Origin: JBELMB01 sp042088665 | Lineage (GTDB): Bacteria; Pseudomonadota; Alphaproteobacteria; Rhodobacterales; Rhodobacteraceae | Direction of reading: 5' to 3' | Assembly: GCA_042088665.1 (NCBI GenBank) | Contig: JBELMB010000048.1 | Location: 1 to 31,617 of the forward strand | Length of the DNA stretch: 31,617 nucleotides | Part shown: positions 7,845 to 15,312 of the stretch, piece after piece | Numbering within the stretch: position 1 is the stretch's first letter | Layout: each line of letters opens with the position of its first letter | Made by a program: the position numbers and the translations under genes | Notes under the pieces: model-generated | The model's database searches: none | Told to the model about the DNA's origin: nothing | Seen by the model: only the letters and a program-made list of their open reading frames with translations

Positions 7845-9200
7845 TCAGTCCTTTGACCGGGATGACCGCAGTTTGGCAAAATAATCGACGCGCTTGCGCA
7901 TGTCCCTCTCAAAGCCGCGGTCCACCGGCGCGTAATAGCCCTGTCGCGCAAGACCGTCGGGGAAGTAGTCCTGCCCGGAAAACCCGTCCTCGGCGTCATG
8001 GTCATAGGCATAGCCATCGCCATAACCCTGATCCTTCATCATCGACGTGGGCGCGTTCAGGATGTGCTTTGGCGGCATCAGCGAACCAGTCTCCTTGGCC
8101 GCCCGCCGCGCTGCCTTGTAGGCGACATAGGCCGCATTCGACTTTGGCGCGAGCGCGAGGTAAACAAGCGCCTGCGCCAGCGCCAATTCCCCTTCCGGGG
8201 AGCCGAGGCGCTCATAGGTTTCCCAGCTTTGCAGGCAGATCGCTTGAGCTTGTGGATCCGCCAGACCGATGTCCTCTACCGCCATTCTCGTGATCCGCCG
8301 CGCCAGGTAGCGCGGGTCCTCGCCGCCCTCCAGCATGCGCGCAAACCAGTAGAGCGCCGCATCCGGATCGCTGCCGCGCACCGATTTGTGCAGCGCGGAA
8401 ATCAGGTTGTAATGCTCATCTCCGGATTTGTCGTATTGCGCCGCGCGCTTCATCAGCCGCGTGGTCAGCGCTTCGGTGTCCAGTGGGGCCTCAACCCGCC
8501 ATGACACCACCTGTTCGACAAGGTTCAGCAGCGCCCGCCCGTCCCCATCCGCCATGTCCCGCAGGGCCCCACGTGCAGCGGCGTCCAGCGGCAAGGGGCG
8601 TTCCGTTGCGGCCTCGGCGCGTTGCACCAGCGCTTCGAGATCTGTATCGGACAGGCGTTCCAGCACCAGCACCTGCGACCGGCTCAAGAGCGCGCGGTTA
8701 AGCTCGAATGACGGGTTCTCCGTTGTTGCCCCGACCAGAAGGATCGTCCCGTCCTCCATATGGGGCAGGAACCCGTCCTGCTGCGCCTTGTTGAACCGGT
8801 GGATCTCGTCGACGAAAAGTAAGGTGCCCTGCCCCTGACTGCGCCACATCTTTGCCGTGTCAAATTGCTTGCGCAGTTCCGGCACACCGGAAAAGATCGC
8901 GCTGATCTGGACAAAGTGCCGATCGGTGGCATCCGCCAGAAGCCGCGCAATGGTGGTCTTGCCCACCCCCGGCGGTCCCCAGAAGATCACCGATCCCAGC
9001 GTCCCGCTGGCCAGCATGACACCCAGAGGCGCCTCCGGCCCAAGGACATGCGCCTGCCCGATCACCTCATCGAGGCTTTGCGGCCGCAACCGATCTGCGA
9101 GCGGACGGACGCCAGTGTTGGATGCCGCGCCGGTGCCAGGTTCGGCCCCCTCCCGTGACCCCGAAAGAGGCCCCGCCCCCTGATCAAAGAGATCCGCCAC
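7845..9200 (-). CDS. rarA: Replication-associated recombination protein A (AAA+ ATPase)
   Basis: This 451-residue AAA+ protein has Walker A GPPGVGKTT at about 75-83, Walker B LLFVDEIHR at about 128-135, sensor 1 GATTENPSFELN, and the C-terminal MgsA tetramerisation region (YLARRITRMAVEDIGLADPQA). RarA/MgsA acts at stalled replication forks and resembles clamp-loader subunits. Translation starts at a GTG at 9200. Only five bases separate it from the upstream protease stop, so the two genes are probably cotranscribed. Confidence 0.95.
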   Translation of the reverse strand: MADLFDQGAGPLSGSREGAEPGTGAASNTGVRPLADRLRPQSLDEVIGQAHVLGPEAPLGVMLASGTLGSVIFWGPPGVGKTTIARLLADATDRHFVQISAIFSGVPELRKQFDTAKMWRSQGQGTLLFVDEIHRFNKAQQDGFLPHMEDGTILLVGATTENPSFELNRALLSRSQVLVLERLSDTDLEALVQRAEAATERPLPLDAAARGALRDMADGDGRALLNLVEQVVSWRVEAPLDTEALTTRLMKRAAQYDKSGDEHYNLISALHKSVRGSDPDAALYWFARMLEGGEDPRYLARRITRMAVEDIGLADPQAQAICLQSWETYERLGSPEGELALAQALVYLALAPKSNAAYVAYKAARRAAKETGSLMPPKHILNAPTSMMKDQGYGDGYAYDHDAEDGFSGQDYFPDGLARQGYYAPVDRGFERDMRKRVDYFAKLRSSRSKD

Positions 9201-9205
9201 CGCGC

Positions 9206-10591
9206 TCAGATCCGGAAGCGCAGCAAGAGCCGCTGGTCGCCGCGTTGCGCCTCGACCACCACGCGGGGGATGGCACGGCGCAGCAAGGGCGCGACCGTAT
9301 CGGGATCGCCCACCGCGCGTCCATTGATGGATCGCAGGATGTCACCTGCGCGCAGACCGGCGCGGATGCCAAACGGGCCCGGATCAGTCACCACGACGCC
9401 CTCTGCACTGAGCGGCAGGCCCATTTCCTCGGTGACCGCGGGGTTGATGCGGGCCAATGCCAGCCCGGGCAGAACCGACCGTTCGCCCAGACGCACCGCG
9501 CGGCGATCGGGGCGATCAGGCGCGCGGATCATCTTTACCGTCAGTTCCTGCACAGCGCCCTTGCGGCTGATCTCAATGCGGGCGTCTTCACCGATCCCGC
9601 GCAGAGACATGCGAAAAAGCATCTCCGCCGGGGTGTTCACCAACTGCCCATCCACCGAGAGCACCACGTCCCCCACACCCATCCCGGCTTCGGCAAAACC
9701 GCTTTCGGGGTGCAGCTGGGAAATCACCACGCCCCCGGGCAGGCCAAGCCCAAGGCTCTCGGAAAGGTCTGCCCCCACGGGCTGTCCTGTCAGACCCGCC
9801 CAGGGCCGCTGAAAGCGCGTGTTACCCGCCTGCGCCTGCGCCACGAATTGCGCCACCAGCGCTGACGGAATGGCAAACCCGATGCCGTTCGATCCCCCCG
9901 ACCGGGTCAGGATCGACGTGTTCACACCGATCAACTGTCCGGAGATATCGACAAGCGCCCCGCCAGAATTGCCCGGATTGATCGGCGCGTCGGTCTGGAT
10001 GAAATACCCGCGCGTGTTGCCCGTAGCCGTACCAGAGCGCGCCAGCCCGGAGACAATCCCGGACGACACGGTCTGCCCCACACCAAAGGGGTTGCCGATG
10101 GCCAGCACCAACTCGCCGACTTCGACCGTATCGCTGTCGCGCAATGGCAGATAAGGCATGTCCGACGCGCCTTCCAGCTGCAGAATCGCGAGGTCTGAAT
10201 CCTCGTCCCCCAACAGCACCCGCGCGGCGTACTCGCGCCGGTCGTTCAGCACGACACGGATGTCAGTTGCCTGTCCGACGACGTGGTAGTTCGACACCGC
10301 AATGCCGTCGGCTGACAGGATCACCCCTGACCCCAGCGAGTTCTGCACCCGCGGGCGGCTCTGGAAATCGCGAAAGAAGTTGTTGAAGAACGGGTCATCC
10401 GCAAAGGGACTGCGTGTCTGCACCACTTGGCGAGCATAGATGTTCACCACGGCAGGGGCCGCTTGTTTGACCAGCGGCGCAAAGCTCAGCGTGATCTCGG
10501 CAGAGTTTTCCGGCACGCGGGTCTCAGAGGATGCCGGGCCCGCAAGGGCAAGTCCCGACACAAGCATCAAACAGAAAGCCAGAATACGCAT
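9206..10591 (-). CDS. Periplasmic serine protease of the Deg/HtrA (Do) family
   Basis: This 461-residue protein has a signal peptide (MRILAFCLMLVSGLALAGPA), a trypsin-like domain with the triad His103 (SNYHVVG), Asp133 (DSDLAIL) and Ser209 (NPGNSGGAL), and two PDZ-like regions at about 255-345 and 375-460. Deg proteases degrade or refold damaged envelope proteins. The ATG at 10591 is preceded by an AAAGGCG ribosome binding site and gives a normal signal peptide; the frame extends 30 more codons upstream without family similarity. It could be called DegP, DegQ or MucD; sequence alone does not separate these. It leads into rarA with a 5-base gap. Confidence 0.94.
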   Translation of the reverse strand: MRILAFCLMLVSGLALAGPASSETRVPENSAEITLSFAPLVKQAAPAVVNIYARQVVQTRSPFADDPFFNNFFRDFQSRPRVQNSLGSGVILSADGIAVSNYHVVGQATDIRVVLNDRREYAARVLLGDEDSDLAILQLEGASDMPYLPLRDSDTVEVGELVLAIGNPFGVGQTVSSGIVSGLARSGTATGNTRGYFIQTDAPINPGNSGGALVDISGQLIGVNTSILTRSGGSNGIGFAIPSALVAQFVAQAQAGNTRFQRPWAGLTGQPVGADLSESLGLGLPGGVVISQLHPESGFAEAGMGVGDVVLSVDGQLVNTPAEMLFRMSLRGIGEDARIEISRKGAVQELTVKMIRAPDRPDRRAVRLGERSVLPGLALARINPAVTEEMGLPLSAEGVVVTDPGPFGIRAGLRAGDILRSINGRAVGDPDTVAPLLRRAIPRVVVEAQRGDQRLLLRFRI

Positions 10592-10861
10592 GAAACGCCT
10601 TTCGATTGTGTCCTTTGGGATATGCCCGCCACGACGGCGCGTTTCAACCCGACGGAACACCAGAAGGCGCGAACATCCCAACGGGACCCTGCCGAACCGA
10701 TGGCAGAGCGCAATCTCCGCGACGTGTCACGCAGGTAATTGTTCAGGCCGGTTCGGGCCAGTCTTTGGGCCGGTTCTTGGGCCAGCGCTCAGTTCCCATG
10801 CAAGGGACCATTGGCCTGCGGGCACCAGAGCAACACAAAGCTCAGCCCCCCTTTGGAAACG
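10592..10861. other. Intergenic region between the Deg protease and rplQ blocks
   Basis: Together with the adjoining rplQ terminator and tail to 10917, this is a 326-base stretch without a credible gene. It must hold the promoter of the minus-strand protease-rarA operon, but no convincing -35/-10 pair was found. It contains an imperfect direct repeat, GGCCGGTTC followed by GGGCCAG, at 10746-10761 and again at 10768-10785 with a 22-base period. Open frames crossing it have no recognisable similarity and no good start signal. Confidence 0.5.
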
Positions 10862-10890
10862 AAAAAGGCCCCTCCCGAACGGGAGAGACC
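10862..10890 (-). terminator. Intrinsic terminator after rplQ
   Basis: Read on the minus strand, a 10-bp GC-rich stem (including three G-U pairs) with a 4-base loop is followed by five T residues. The stem arms are at 10881-10890 and 10867-10876. It lies 27 bases beyond the rplQ stop and ends the rpsM-rpsK-rpoA-rplQ block. Confidence 0.85.
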
Positions 10891-10917
10891 TCGTGACCAA
10901 CCAGATGGGTGGACCGA

Positions 10918-11334
10918 TTATTCGCCTGCTTCGGCCGCCTCGAGACGGGCCTTGTCCGCGGCGCCCTTGGCGTCCACATCGCGGTCCACCAGCTCGATGA
11001 TCGCCATGGGCGCCATGTCACCGTAGCGGAAACCGGCCTTCAGAACGCGGGTGTAACCACCGTTGCGCTCTGCGTAACGCGGGCCGAGAATGTCGAACAG
11101 CTTGGCGACATGCATGTCCTGCTTCAGCTGTGCGCGGGCCAGACGGCGACCGTGGACGTCCCCGCGCTTGCCAAGCGTGATCAGCTTGTCAACGATGCGC
11201 TTGAGTTCCTTCGCCTTGGGCAGCGTGGTCTTGATCTGCTCATGTTCGATGAGCGAGCCCGCCATGTTCGCCCAAAGGGCCTTGCGGTGCTCATGGGTGC
11301 GATTGAGGCGGCGATAGCCTTTTGCGTGACGCAT
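10918..11334 (-). CDS. rplQ: 50S ribosomal protein L17
   Basis: The start MRHAKGYRRLNRTHEHRKAL and the middle GPRYAERNGGYTRVLK are diagnostic for bacterial L17, which sits near the polypeptide exit region of the large subunit. At 138 residues it carries a short acidic/alanine tail (KARLEAAEAGE). It is the last gene of the alpha-type block and is followed by an intrinsic terminator. An unusually long, structured spacer of 192 bases separates it from rpoA. Confidence 0.98.
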   Translation of the reverse strand: MRHAKGYRRLNRTHEHRKALWANMAGSLIEHEQIKTTLPKAKELKRIVDKLITLGKRGDVHGRRLARAQLKQDMHVAKLFDILGPRYAERNGGYTRVLKAGFRYGDMAPMAIIELVDRDVDAKGAADKARLEAAEAGE

Positions 11335-11443
11335 ATGTCTTTACTCCGATGTGCCGTCTACCGGCGTTTTTGCTTTGTCCGGCCCCCGATGCGTGTCAGG
11401 TGCTCACCTTGGGGTCTTGCGACCCGGCCCGCTGTCCAGACCC

Positions 11444-11511
11444 GCGCGCACCCGCTTTGAACGGGGCGCGTGGGGTGGGCGGGTGGGCACCGCCCCGATC
11501 AAAGCGGGGCG
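11444..11511. repeat. Pair of mirror-image hairpin elements in the rpoA-rplQ spacer
   Basis: Two elements lie in opposite orientation about 20 bases apart. The first has the core CCCGCTTTGA-A-CGGGGCG (11451-11468); the second, at 11491-11511, reads on the other strand CCCGCTTTGA-T-CGGGGCG, matching at 17 of 18 positions. The second is also a hairpin by itself (CGCCCCG, 7-base loop, CGGGGCG). The transcript could therefore form either one long stem or small local hairpins. The repeat is seen; a role in tuning rplQ relative to rpoA is only a guess. Confidence 0.7.
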
Positions 11512-11526
11512 CGCGCCAATCCTTTA

Positions 11527-12543
11527 TCAGAAGCTGTCTTCGAGCTTCTTGGCCAGATCCTCGATGTTGTCCGGCGGCCAGTCCTCGACATCCATGCCAA
11601 GGTGCAGACCCATGCCCGACAGAACTTCCTTGATCTCGTTCAGCGACTTGCGGCCAAAGTTCGGCGTGCGCAGCATCTCTGCTTCGGTCTTCTGGATCAG
11701 GTCGCCGATATAGACGATATTGTCGTTCTTGAGGCAGTTGGCAGAACGCACCGACAATTCCAACTCGTCCACCTTCTTCAGCAGAAGCGGGTTGAACTCG
11801 AGACCATCCTCGTCTTCCTGACGCGTCGCAGCTTCCGGCTCGTCGAAGTTGACGAAGATCGACAACTGGTCTTGCAGGATCCGCGCCGCATAAGCGATCG
11901 CATCATCGGGCGTGAGGGATCCGTCCGTCTCCACCTTCATGGTCAGTTTGTCATAGTCCAGCACCTGGCCCTCGCGGGTGGGCTGCACGTCATAGGCGAC
12001 CTTCTTGACCGGCGAATAGATCGCATCGATCGGGATCAGGCCGATGGGCGCGTCTTCGGGCTTGTTCTTGTCCGCCGCGACATAGCCTTTGCCAGTGTTC
12101 ACGGTGAATTCCATGTAGACCTCGGCGCCCTCGTCCACGTGACAGATCACGTGATCACGGTTCAGGATCTCGATCCCGGCCGAGTCAGAGATGTCGCCCG
12201 CGGTCACAACGCCCGGCCCCTTGGCAGAGACGGACAACCGCTTGGGTCCCTCGACCTCCATGCGCAGGGCAACCTGCTTGAGGTTCAGGATGATGTCGGT
12301 GACGTCTTCACGCACACCGGCAACGCTCGAGAACTCGTGCAGGACGTTGTCGATCTGCACAGAGGTGATCGCCGCGCCCTGAAGGCTCGACAGGAGCACC
12401 CGACGCAGGGCATTGCCCAGTGTCAGACCAAAGCCACGCTCCAGAGGCTCGGCCACCATGGTGGCCATTCGTGCCGGGTCAGCGCCCGGCTTGATCACCA
12501 ACTGCGTTGGTTTGATCAGTTCTGCCCAATTCTTATGGATCAT
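11527..12543 (-). CDS. rpoA: DNA-directed RNA polymerase subunit alpha
   Basis: This 338-residue protein starts MIHKNWAELIKPTQLVIK. The N-terminal assembly domain has EPLERGFGLTLGNALRRVLLSS, and the C-terminal domain, which contacts UP elements and activators, has ELSVRSANCLKNDNIVYIGDL, including the Arg-Ser-Ala-Asn-Cys-Leu segment that binds the DNA minor groove. The ATG at 12543 gives the family start; the 27 codons further upstream belong to the spacer. A perfect 9-bp inverted repeat lies 19 bases upstream of the start. Confidence 0.99.
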   Translation of the reverse strand: MIHKNWAELIKPTQLVIKPGADPARMATMVAEPLERGFGLTLGNALRRVLLSSLQGAAITSVQIDNVLHEFSSVAGVREDVTDIILNLKQVALRMEVEGPKRLSVSAKGPGVVTAGDISDSAGIEILNRDHVICHVDEGAEVYMEFTVNTGKGYVAADKNKPEDAPIGLIPIDAIYSPVKKVAYDVQPTREGQVLDYDKLTMKVETDGSLTPDDAIAYAARILQDQLSIFVNFDEPEAATRQEDEDGLEFNPLLLKKVDELELSVRSANCLKNDNIVYIGDLIQKTEAEMLRTPNFGRKSLNEIKEVLSGMGLHLGMDVEDWPPDNIEDLAKKLEDSF

Positions 12544-12561
12544 GCAGTTCCCTCCATACCT

Positions 12562-12592
12562 GTCAAAGCCCCATGTCCAGTATGGCTTTGAC
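12562..12592. other. Hairpin in the rpsK-rpoA spacer
   Basis: A perfect 9-bp inverted repeat, GTCAAAGCC at 12562-12570 and GGCTTTGAC at 12584-12592, with a 13-base loop lies 19 bases upstream of the rpoA ATG, in a 119-base spacer. No T-run follows on the minus strand, so it is not a standard terminator. It may be an RNase processing site or translational control element; this is inferred. Confidence 0.6.
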
Positions 12593-12662
12593 GCCCGAGG
12601 TTTCGAAATGCCAAGACGAGACACGGCCTTTCAGCCGCGCCTCGTCCGAATGTTGGTCTCGA

Positions 12663-13055
12663 TCAGACGCGGCGGCGCTTCGGCGGCCGGCAGCCGTTGT
12701 GCGCAATCGGCGTCACGTCACGGATCGAGGTGATGTTGAAGCCGGCAGCCGCCAGCGCACGCAGCGCCGACTCACGGCCCGAGCCGGGGCCTTGCACTTC
12801 AACTTCGAGTGTCTTCACACCGTGTTCCTGGGCTTTCTTGCCCGCATCCTCAGCAGCCAGCTGGGCGGCGTAAGGTGTCGACTTCCGCGACCCCTTGAAG
12901 CCCATGGTGCCAGCAGAGGACCATGCGATCGCATTGCCCTGCACATCGGAGATCAGGATCTTGGTGTTGTTGAAGGTCGAATTCACATGCGCCACACCGG
13001 ATGCAATGTTCTTGGAGACCTTCTTCTTGCCGCTACGGCGAGTATCACGTGCCAT
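12663..13055 (-). CDS. rpsK: 30S ribosomal protein S11
   Basis: This 130-residue protein shows the S11 signatures GVAHVNSTFNNTKILISDVQGNAIAWSS (split across the domain), GFKGSRKSTPYAAQLAAEDAG and the C-terminal DVTPIAHNGCRPPKRRRV. S11 lies in the small-subunit platform near the Shine-Dalgarno helix. It follows rpsM with a 15-base gap and precedes rpoA by a 119-base structured spacer. No rpsD lies between rpsK and rpoA. Confidence 0.99.
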   Translation of the reverse strand: MARDTRRSGKKKVSKNIASGVAHVNSTFNNTKILISDVQGNAIAWSSAGTMGFKGSRKSTPYAAQLAAEDAGKKAQEHGVKTLEVEVQGPGSGRESALRALAAAGFNITSIRDVTPIAHNGCRPPKRRRV

Positions 13056-13070
13056 ATCTCAGAGCCTCCC

Positions 13071-13439
13071 TTACTTTTTCTTGCCAGCGATGGGCTTTGC
13101 GGGGCCCTTGCGGGTACGCGCGTTGGTATGCGTACGCTGACCGCGCACGGGGAGGTTGCGGCGGTGACGCAGGCCACGGTAGCAGCCAAGATCCATCAAC
13201 CGCTTGATGTTCATGGTCACTTCGCGGCGCAGGTCGCCTTCGACGGTGAAGTTGGCATCGATGTGCTCACGAATGGAGAGCACTTCGGCATCGGACAGCT
13301 CATTCACGCGACGGGTCGCGTCGATGCCGGTGGCTTCGCAGATCGACTTCGCGGAGGTGTGGCCAATGCCTGTGATATAGGTAAGCGCGATCGGAACGCG
13401 CTTGTGGGTCGGGATGTTGACGCCGGCAATACGAGCCAA
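13071..13439 (-). CDS. rpsM: 30S ribosomal protein S13
   Basis: This 122-residue protein has the family start MARIAGVNIPTHKRVPIALTYI, the GIGHTSAKSIC helix-hairpin-helix-like motif and the basic tail LPVRGQRTHTNARTRKGPAKPIAGKKK (in two parts). S13 sits in the small-subunit head and contacts P-site tRNA and the L5 bridge. It is the first gene of its block. Instead of following secY-adk directly, it is separated from adk by two oppositely oriented BLUF genes, so it needs its own promoter; a candidate lies at 13584-13612. Confidence 0.99.
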   Translation of the reverse strand: MARIAGVNIPTHKRVPIALTYITGIGHTSAKSICEATGIDATRRVNELSDAEVLSIREHIDANFTVEGDLRREVTMNIKRLMDLGCYRGLRHRRNLPVRGQRTHTNARTRKGPAKPIAGKKK

Positions 13440-13583
13440 GGCTGATATCCTTTCGTTGCGAGCCCGTCTTTCCAGGCCCTTTTTTCACAACATCAGATCC
13501 GCGGCGATTGCCCACAGGTCTGAACAGTTGAGGTGATCGACTAAAAGTCAAACCCCCACGGGTAACGTAGGGAGAGAAGCGGG

Positions 13584-13612
13584 TAGCTATGAGGATTCGC
13601 TGATACCGTCAA
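13584..13612 (-). promoter_or_regulatory. Candidate promoter for rpsM-rpsK-rpoA-rplQ
   Basis: On the minus strand TTGACG (13607-13612) is followed after 17 bases by TAGCTA (13584-13589). The -35 is close to the TTGAC-type element common in alphaproteobacteria; the -10 is weak. It lies about 145 bases upstream of the rpsM start. Support comes from the fact that the block is cut off from upstream genes by the BLUF pair and the adk terminator. Confidence 0.4.
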
Positions 13613-13688
13613 CCCCGGTCAAGATTTTTTTCAACCTTGAGATCCCTGTACGCATTGCGCGCGACGCATTACAGTCAGGCCAATCTGA

Positions 13689-14117
13689 ATGAACGATCTC
13701 TTGGCAGACAATATGACCACGCAGCTCTTTTACTCCAGCAAGTCACTTTTTCCACGCGGCAATGCCTGCGACAACGAGATTCTGGCCACCGCCCGCAGGC
13801 GCAACACAGACCTCGGGATCACCGGCTTTCTGTTTCGGACAAACAGCTTTTACATGCAGATCCTCGAAGGGCCCGAGGCAGACCTTGATCTGCTGATGAC
13901 CGACATCCTGCTGGACACACGCCACAGCGAAATCGATCTCTGGCCAAAGGTCGAGGCCACCCAACGCATGTTCCCGGATTGGGGCATGGGCTATGGCGGC
14001 ACATTGAGCGATGACAACTTTGCCTACGTGACCCGCATGAAAGGCAAACAGGCGTCGTTCCACCAGATCAAGTCCCATCTCGCGAACCTCGCCGCGCCCT
14101 ACCTCTTGCAGTCCTGA
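13689..14117 (+). CDS. BLUF-domain blue-light photoreceptor (first of pair)
   Basis: This 142-residue protein consists of a BLUF domain and a short helical tail. The flavin-binding key residues are present: Tyr15 (QLFYSS), Asn39 (RRRNTDLGITG), Gln57 (FYMQILEGP), and Trp98/Met100 in FPDWGMGY. BLUF proteins bind FAD and switch hydrogen bonding around the Tyr-Gln pair on blue light. No output enzyme domain is fused, so signalling must go through protein contact, as in PixD-like short BLUF proteins. An ATG at 13713 (MTTQLFYSS) is an alternative start. The gene is transcribed against the flanking ribosomal genes, away from rpsM, with a second BLUF gene 17 bases downstream. Confidence 0.92.
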   Translation: MNDLLADNMTTQLFYSSKSLFPRGNACDNEILATARRRNTDLGITGFLFRTNSFYMQILEGPEADLDLLMTDILLDTRHSEIDLWPKVEATQRMFPDWGMGYGGTLSDDNFAYVTRMKGKQASFHQIKSHLANLAAPYLLQS

Positions 14118-14134
14118 CCGCAGGAGGGCCGACG

Positions 14135-14533
14135 ATGATTGCGCGTTGCATCTATACCAGCACCCCGACGGTGACAGGCGCGGCCAGCGACATCTCGACA
14201 ATTGTGCGCTCTGCGCGTCTGCGCAATGCAGAGTTCCGGATCACGGGCTATCTGATACAGGCAGAAACGCACTATCTGCAGTTCGTCGAAGGACCGGAAC
14301 AGCATCTGACCCAACTCATGATCAACATCCGCAAGGATCCGCGCCACCACGATATCGTCGAACTGCCGTTCAGCTTCGCGCCGACCCGTGAGTTTTCGGG
14401 TTGGTCGATGGGCTTCACCTCCACGGTCGGAGAAGACCAGTTCGTCACGGCGATCCGCACCATTGGGGCTGGGATTACGCCAGAACGCATTGCGCAACGG
14501 CTGCATGAGATCAACGCGCGTTACACGGCCTGA
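14135..14533 (+). CDS. BLUF-domain blue-light photoreceptor (second of pair)
   Basis: This 132-residue single-domain BLUF protein keeps Tyr7 (CIYTST), Asn31 (RLRNAEFRITG), Gln49 (HYLQFVEGP) and Trp90/Met92 (FSGWSMGF), followed by a C-terminal helical tail. A strong AGGAGG ribosome binding site (CAGGAGGGCC) lies just before the ATG. The domain is clearly homologous to the upstream BLUF gene but well diverged, so the pair is an old duplication or joint acquisition rather than a recent copy. It sits between rpsM and adk, converging on adk. Partner and output are unknown. Confidence 0.93.
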   Translation: MIARCIYTSTPTVTGAASDISTIVRSARLRNAEFRITGYLIQAETHYLQFVEGPEQHLTQLMINIRKDPRHHDIVELPFSFAPTREFSGWSMGFTSTVGEDQFVTAIRTIGAGITPERIAQRLHEINARYTA

Positions 14534-14571
14534 TCGGACCACGTTCTTCGCAGCCACGCCCATCCTGGACC

Positions 14572-14607
14572 CAAAACGAAAAACGCACGGCCCACAGGAG
14601 CCGCGCG
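14572..14607 (-). terminator. Intrinsic terminator after adk
   Basis: On the minus strand an 8-bp stem (one G-U pair) with arms at 14600-14607 and 14584-14591 and an 8-base loop is followed by TTTTTCGTTTT. It ends the rplO-secY-adk block 60 bases beyond the adk stop, and separates it from the rpsM block. Confidence 0.85.
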
Positions 14608-14667
14608 TTGCAATCTTTCCTGAGGCTCAGCCCGGTCAGACGACCGCGCCCAGCCTTCCAGCGGCCT

Positions 14668-15312
14668 TCAGGCGTCCAGCTTGCCTGCGACTGCGCTCTT
14701 GATCTCGTCGATCTCACCCAGACCATCGACCCGGCTGTGCTTGCGCAGGGCATAGTAATAGCCAATCAGCGGCGACGTCTGCTTGTAGTATTCCATCAGA
14801 CGCTTCTTGAGGCTTTCCTCGTTGTCATCGGCCCGCCGCTTGAACTCTGTCCCGCCGCAGTTGATGCATGTGCCATCCGCCGGGATCGGCTTGGTGATGT
14901 CATTGTAGACCTCACCGCAGGAGGCGCAGGTGGACCGCGCGGTGATACGCTTTACCAAGGCCTCGTCCTGCACGCGCAGTTCGATCACGGCATCCAGCGA
15001 CTGGCCCATCTCTTCGAGCAACTCCGCCAGAGCATCCGCCTGCTTCAGCGTGCGGGGAAAGCCGTCAAAGATAAAGCCGCTCGCCTGCGTCGTCGTCAGC
15101 TTTTCGCGAATCAGACCAATCACGATCTCGTCGGTCACAAGATCGCCACGCGCCATCACCTCGGCGACGACCTTGCCCATCTCTGTACCGCTGTCCTTGG
15201 CTTCGCGCAGCATGTCCCCGGTGGAGAGCTGCACCATGCTGCGTTCCTCGACCAGGATCCTCGCCTGAGTGCCTTTGCCCGCCCCCGGCGGTCCCAATAG
15301 AATAATGTTCAT
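14668..15312 (-). CDS. adk: Adenylate kinase
   Basis: This 214-residue enzyme interconverts ATP, AMP and ADP. It has the P-loop LLGPPGAGKGTQA (residues 5-17), the AMP-site segment STGDMLR and FDGFPRT. The lid carries four cysteines, Cys129, 132, 149 and 152 (CASC and CINC), typical of the zinc-binding lid type. The ATG at 15312 overlaps the secY stop by four bases, so the two are translationally coupled. The frame continues 70 codons upstream into secY but the family start is unambiguous. Confidence 0.99.
   Translation of the reverse strand: MNIILLGPPGAGKGTQARILVEERSMVQLSTGDMLREAKDSGTEMGKVVAEVMARGDLVTDEIVIGLIREKLTTTQASGFIFDGFPRTLKQADALAELLEEMGQSLDAVIELRVQDEALVKRITARSTCASCGEVYNDITKPIPADGTCINCGGTEFKRRADDNEESLKKRLMEYYKQTSPLIGYYYALRKHSRVDGLGEIDEIKSAVAGKLDA

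Noticed and set aside
10739..11026. Plus-strand frames crossing the rplQ terminator
   Set aside because: They run through the terminator and into rplQ antisense, with no start signal and no family similarity.
13625..13631. T-run upstream of the BLUF genes as a plus-strand terminator
   Set aside because: No GC-rich stem precedes it on the plus strand, and there is no plus-strand gene upstream that would need a terminator.
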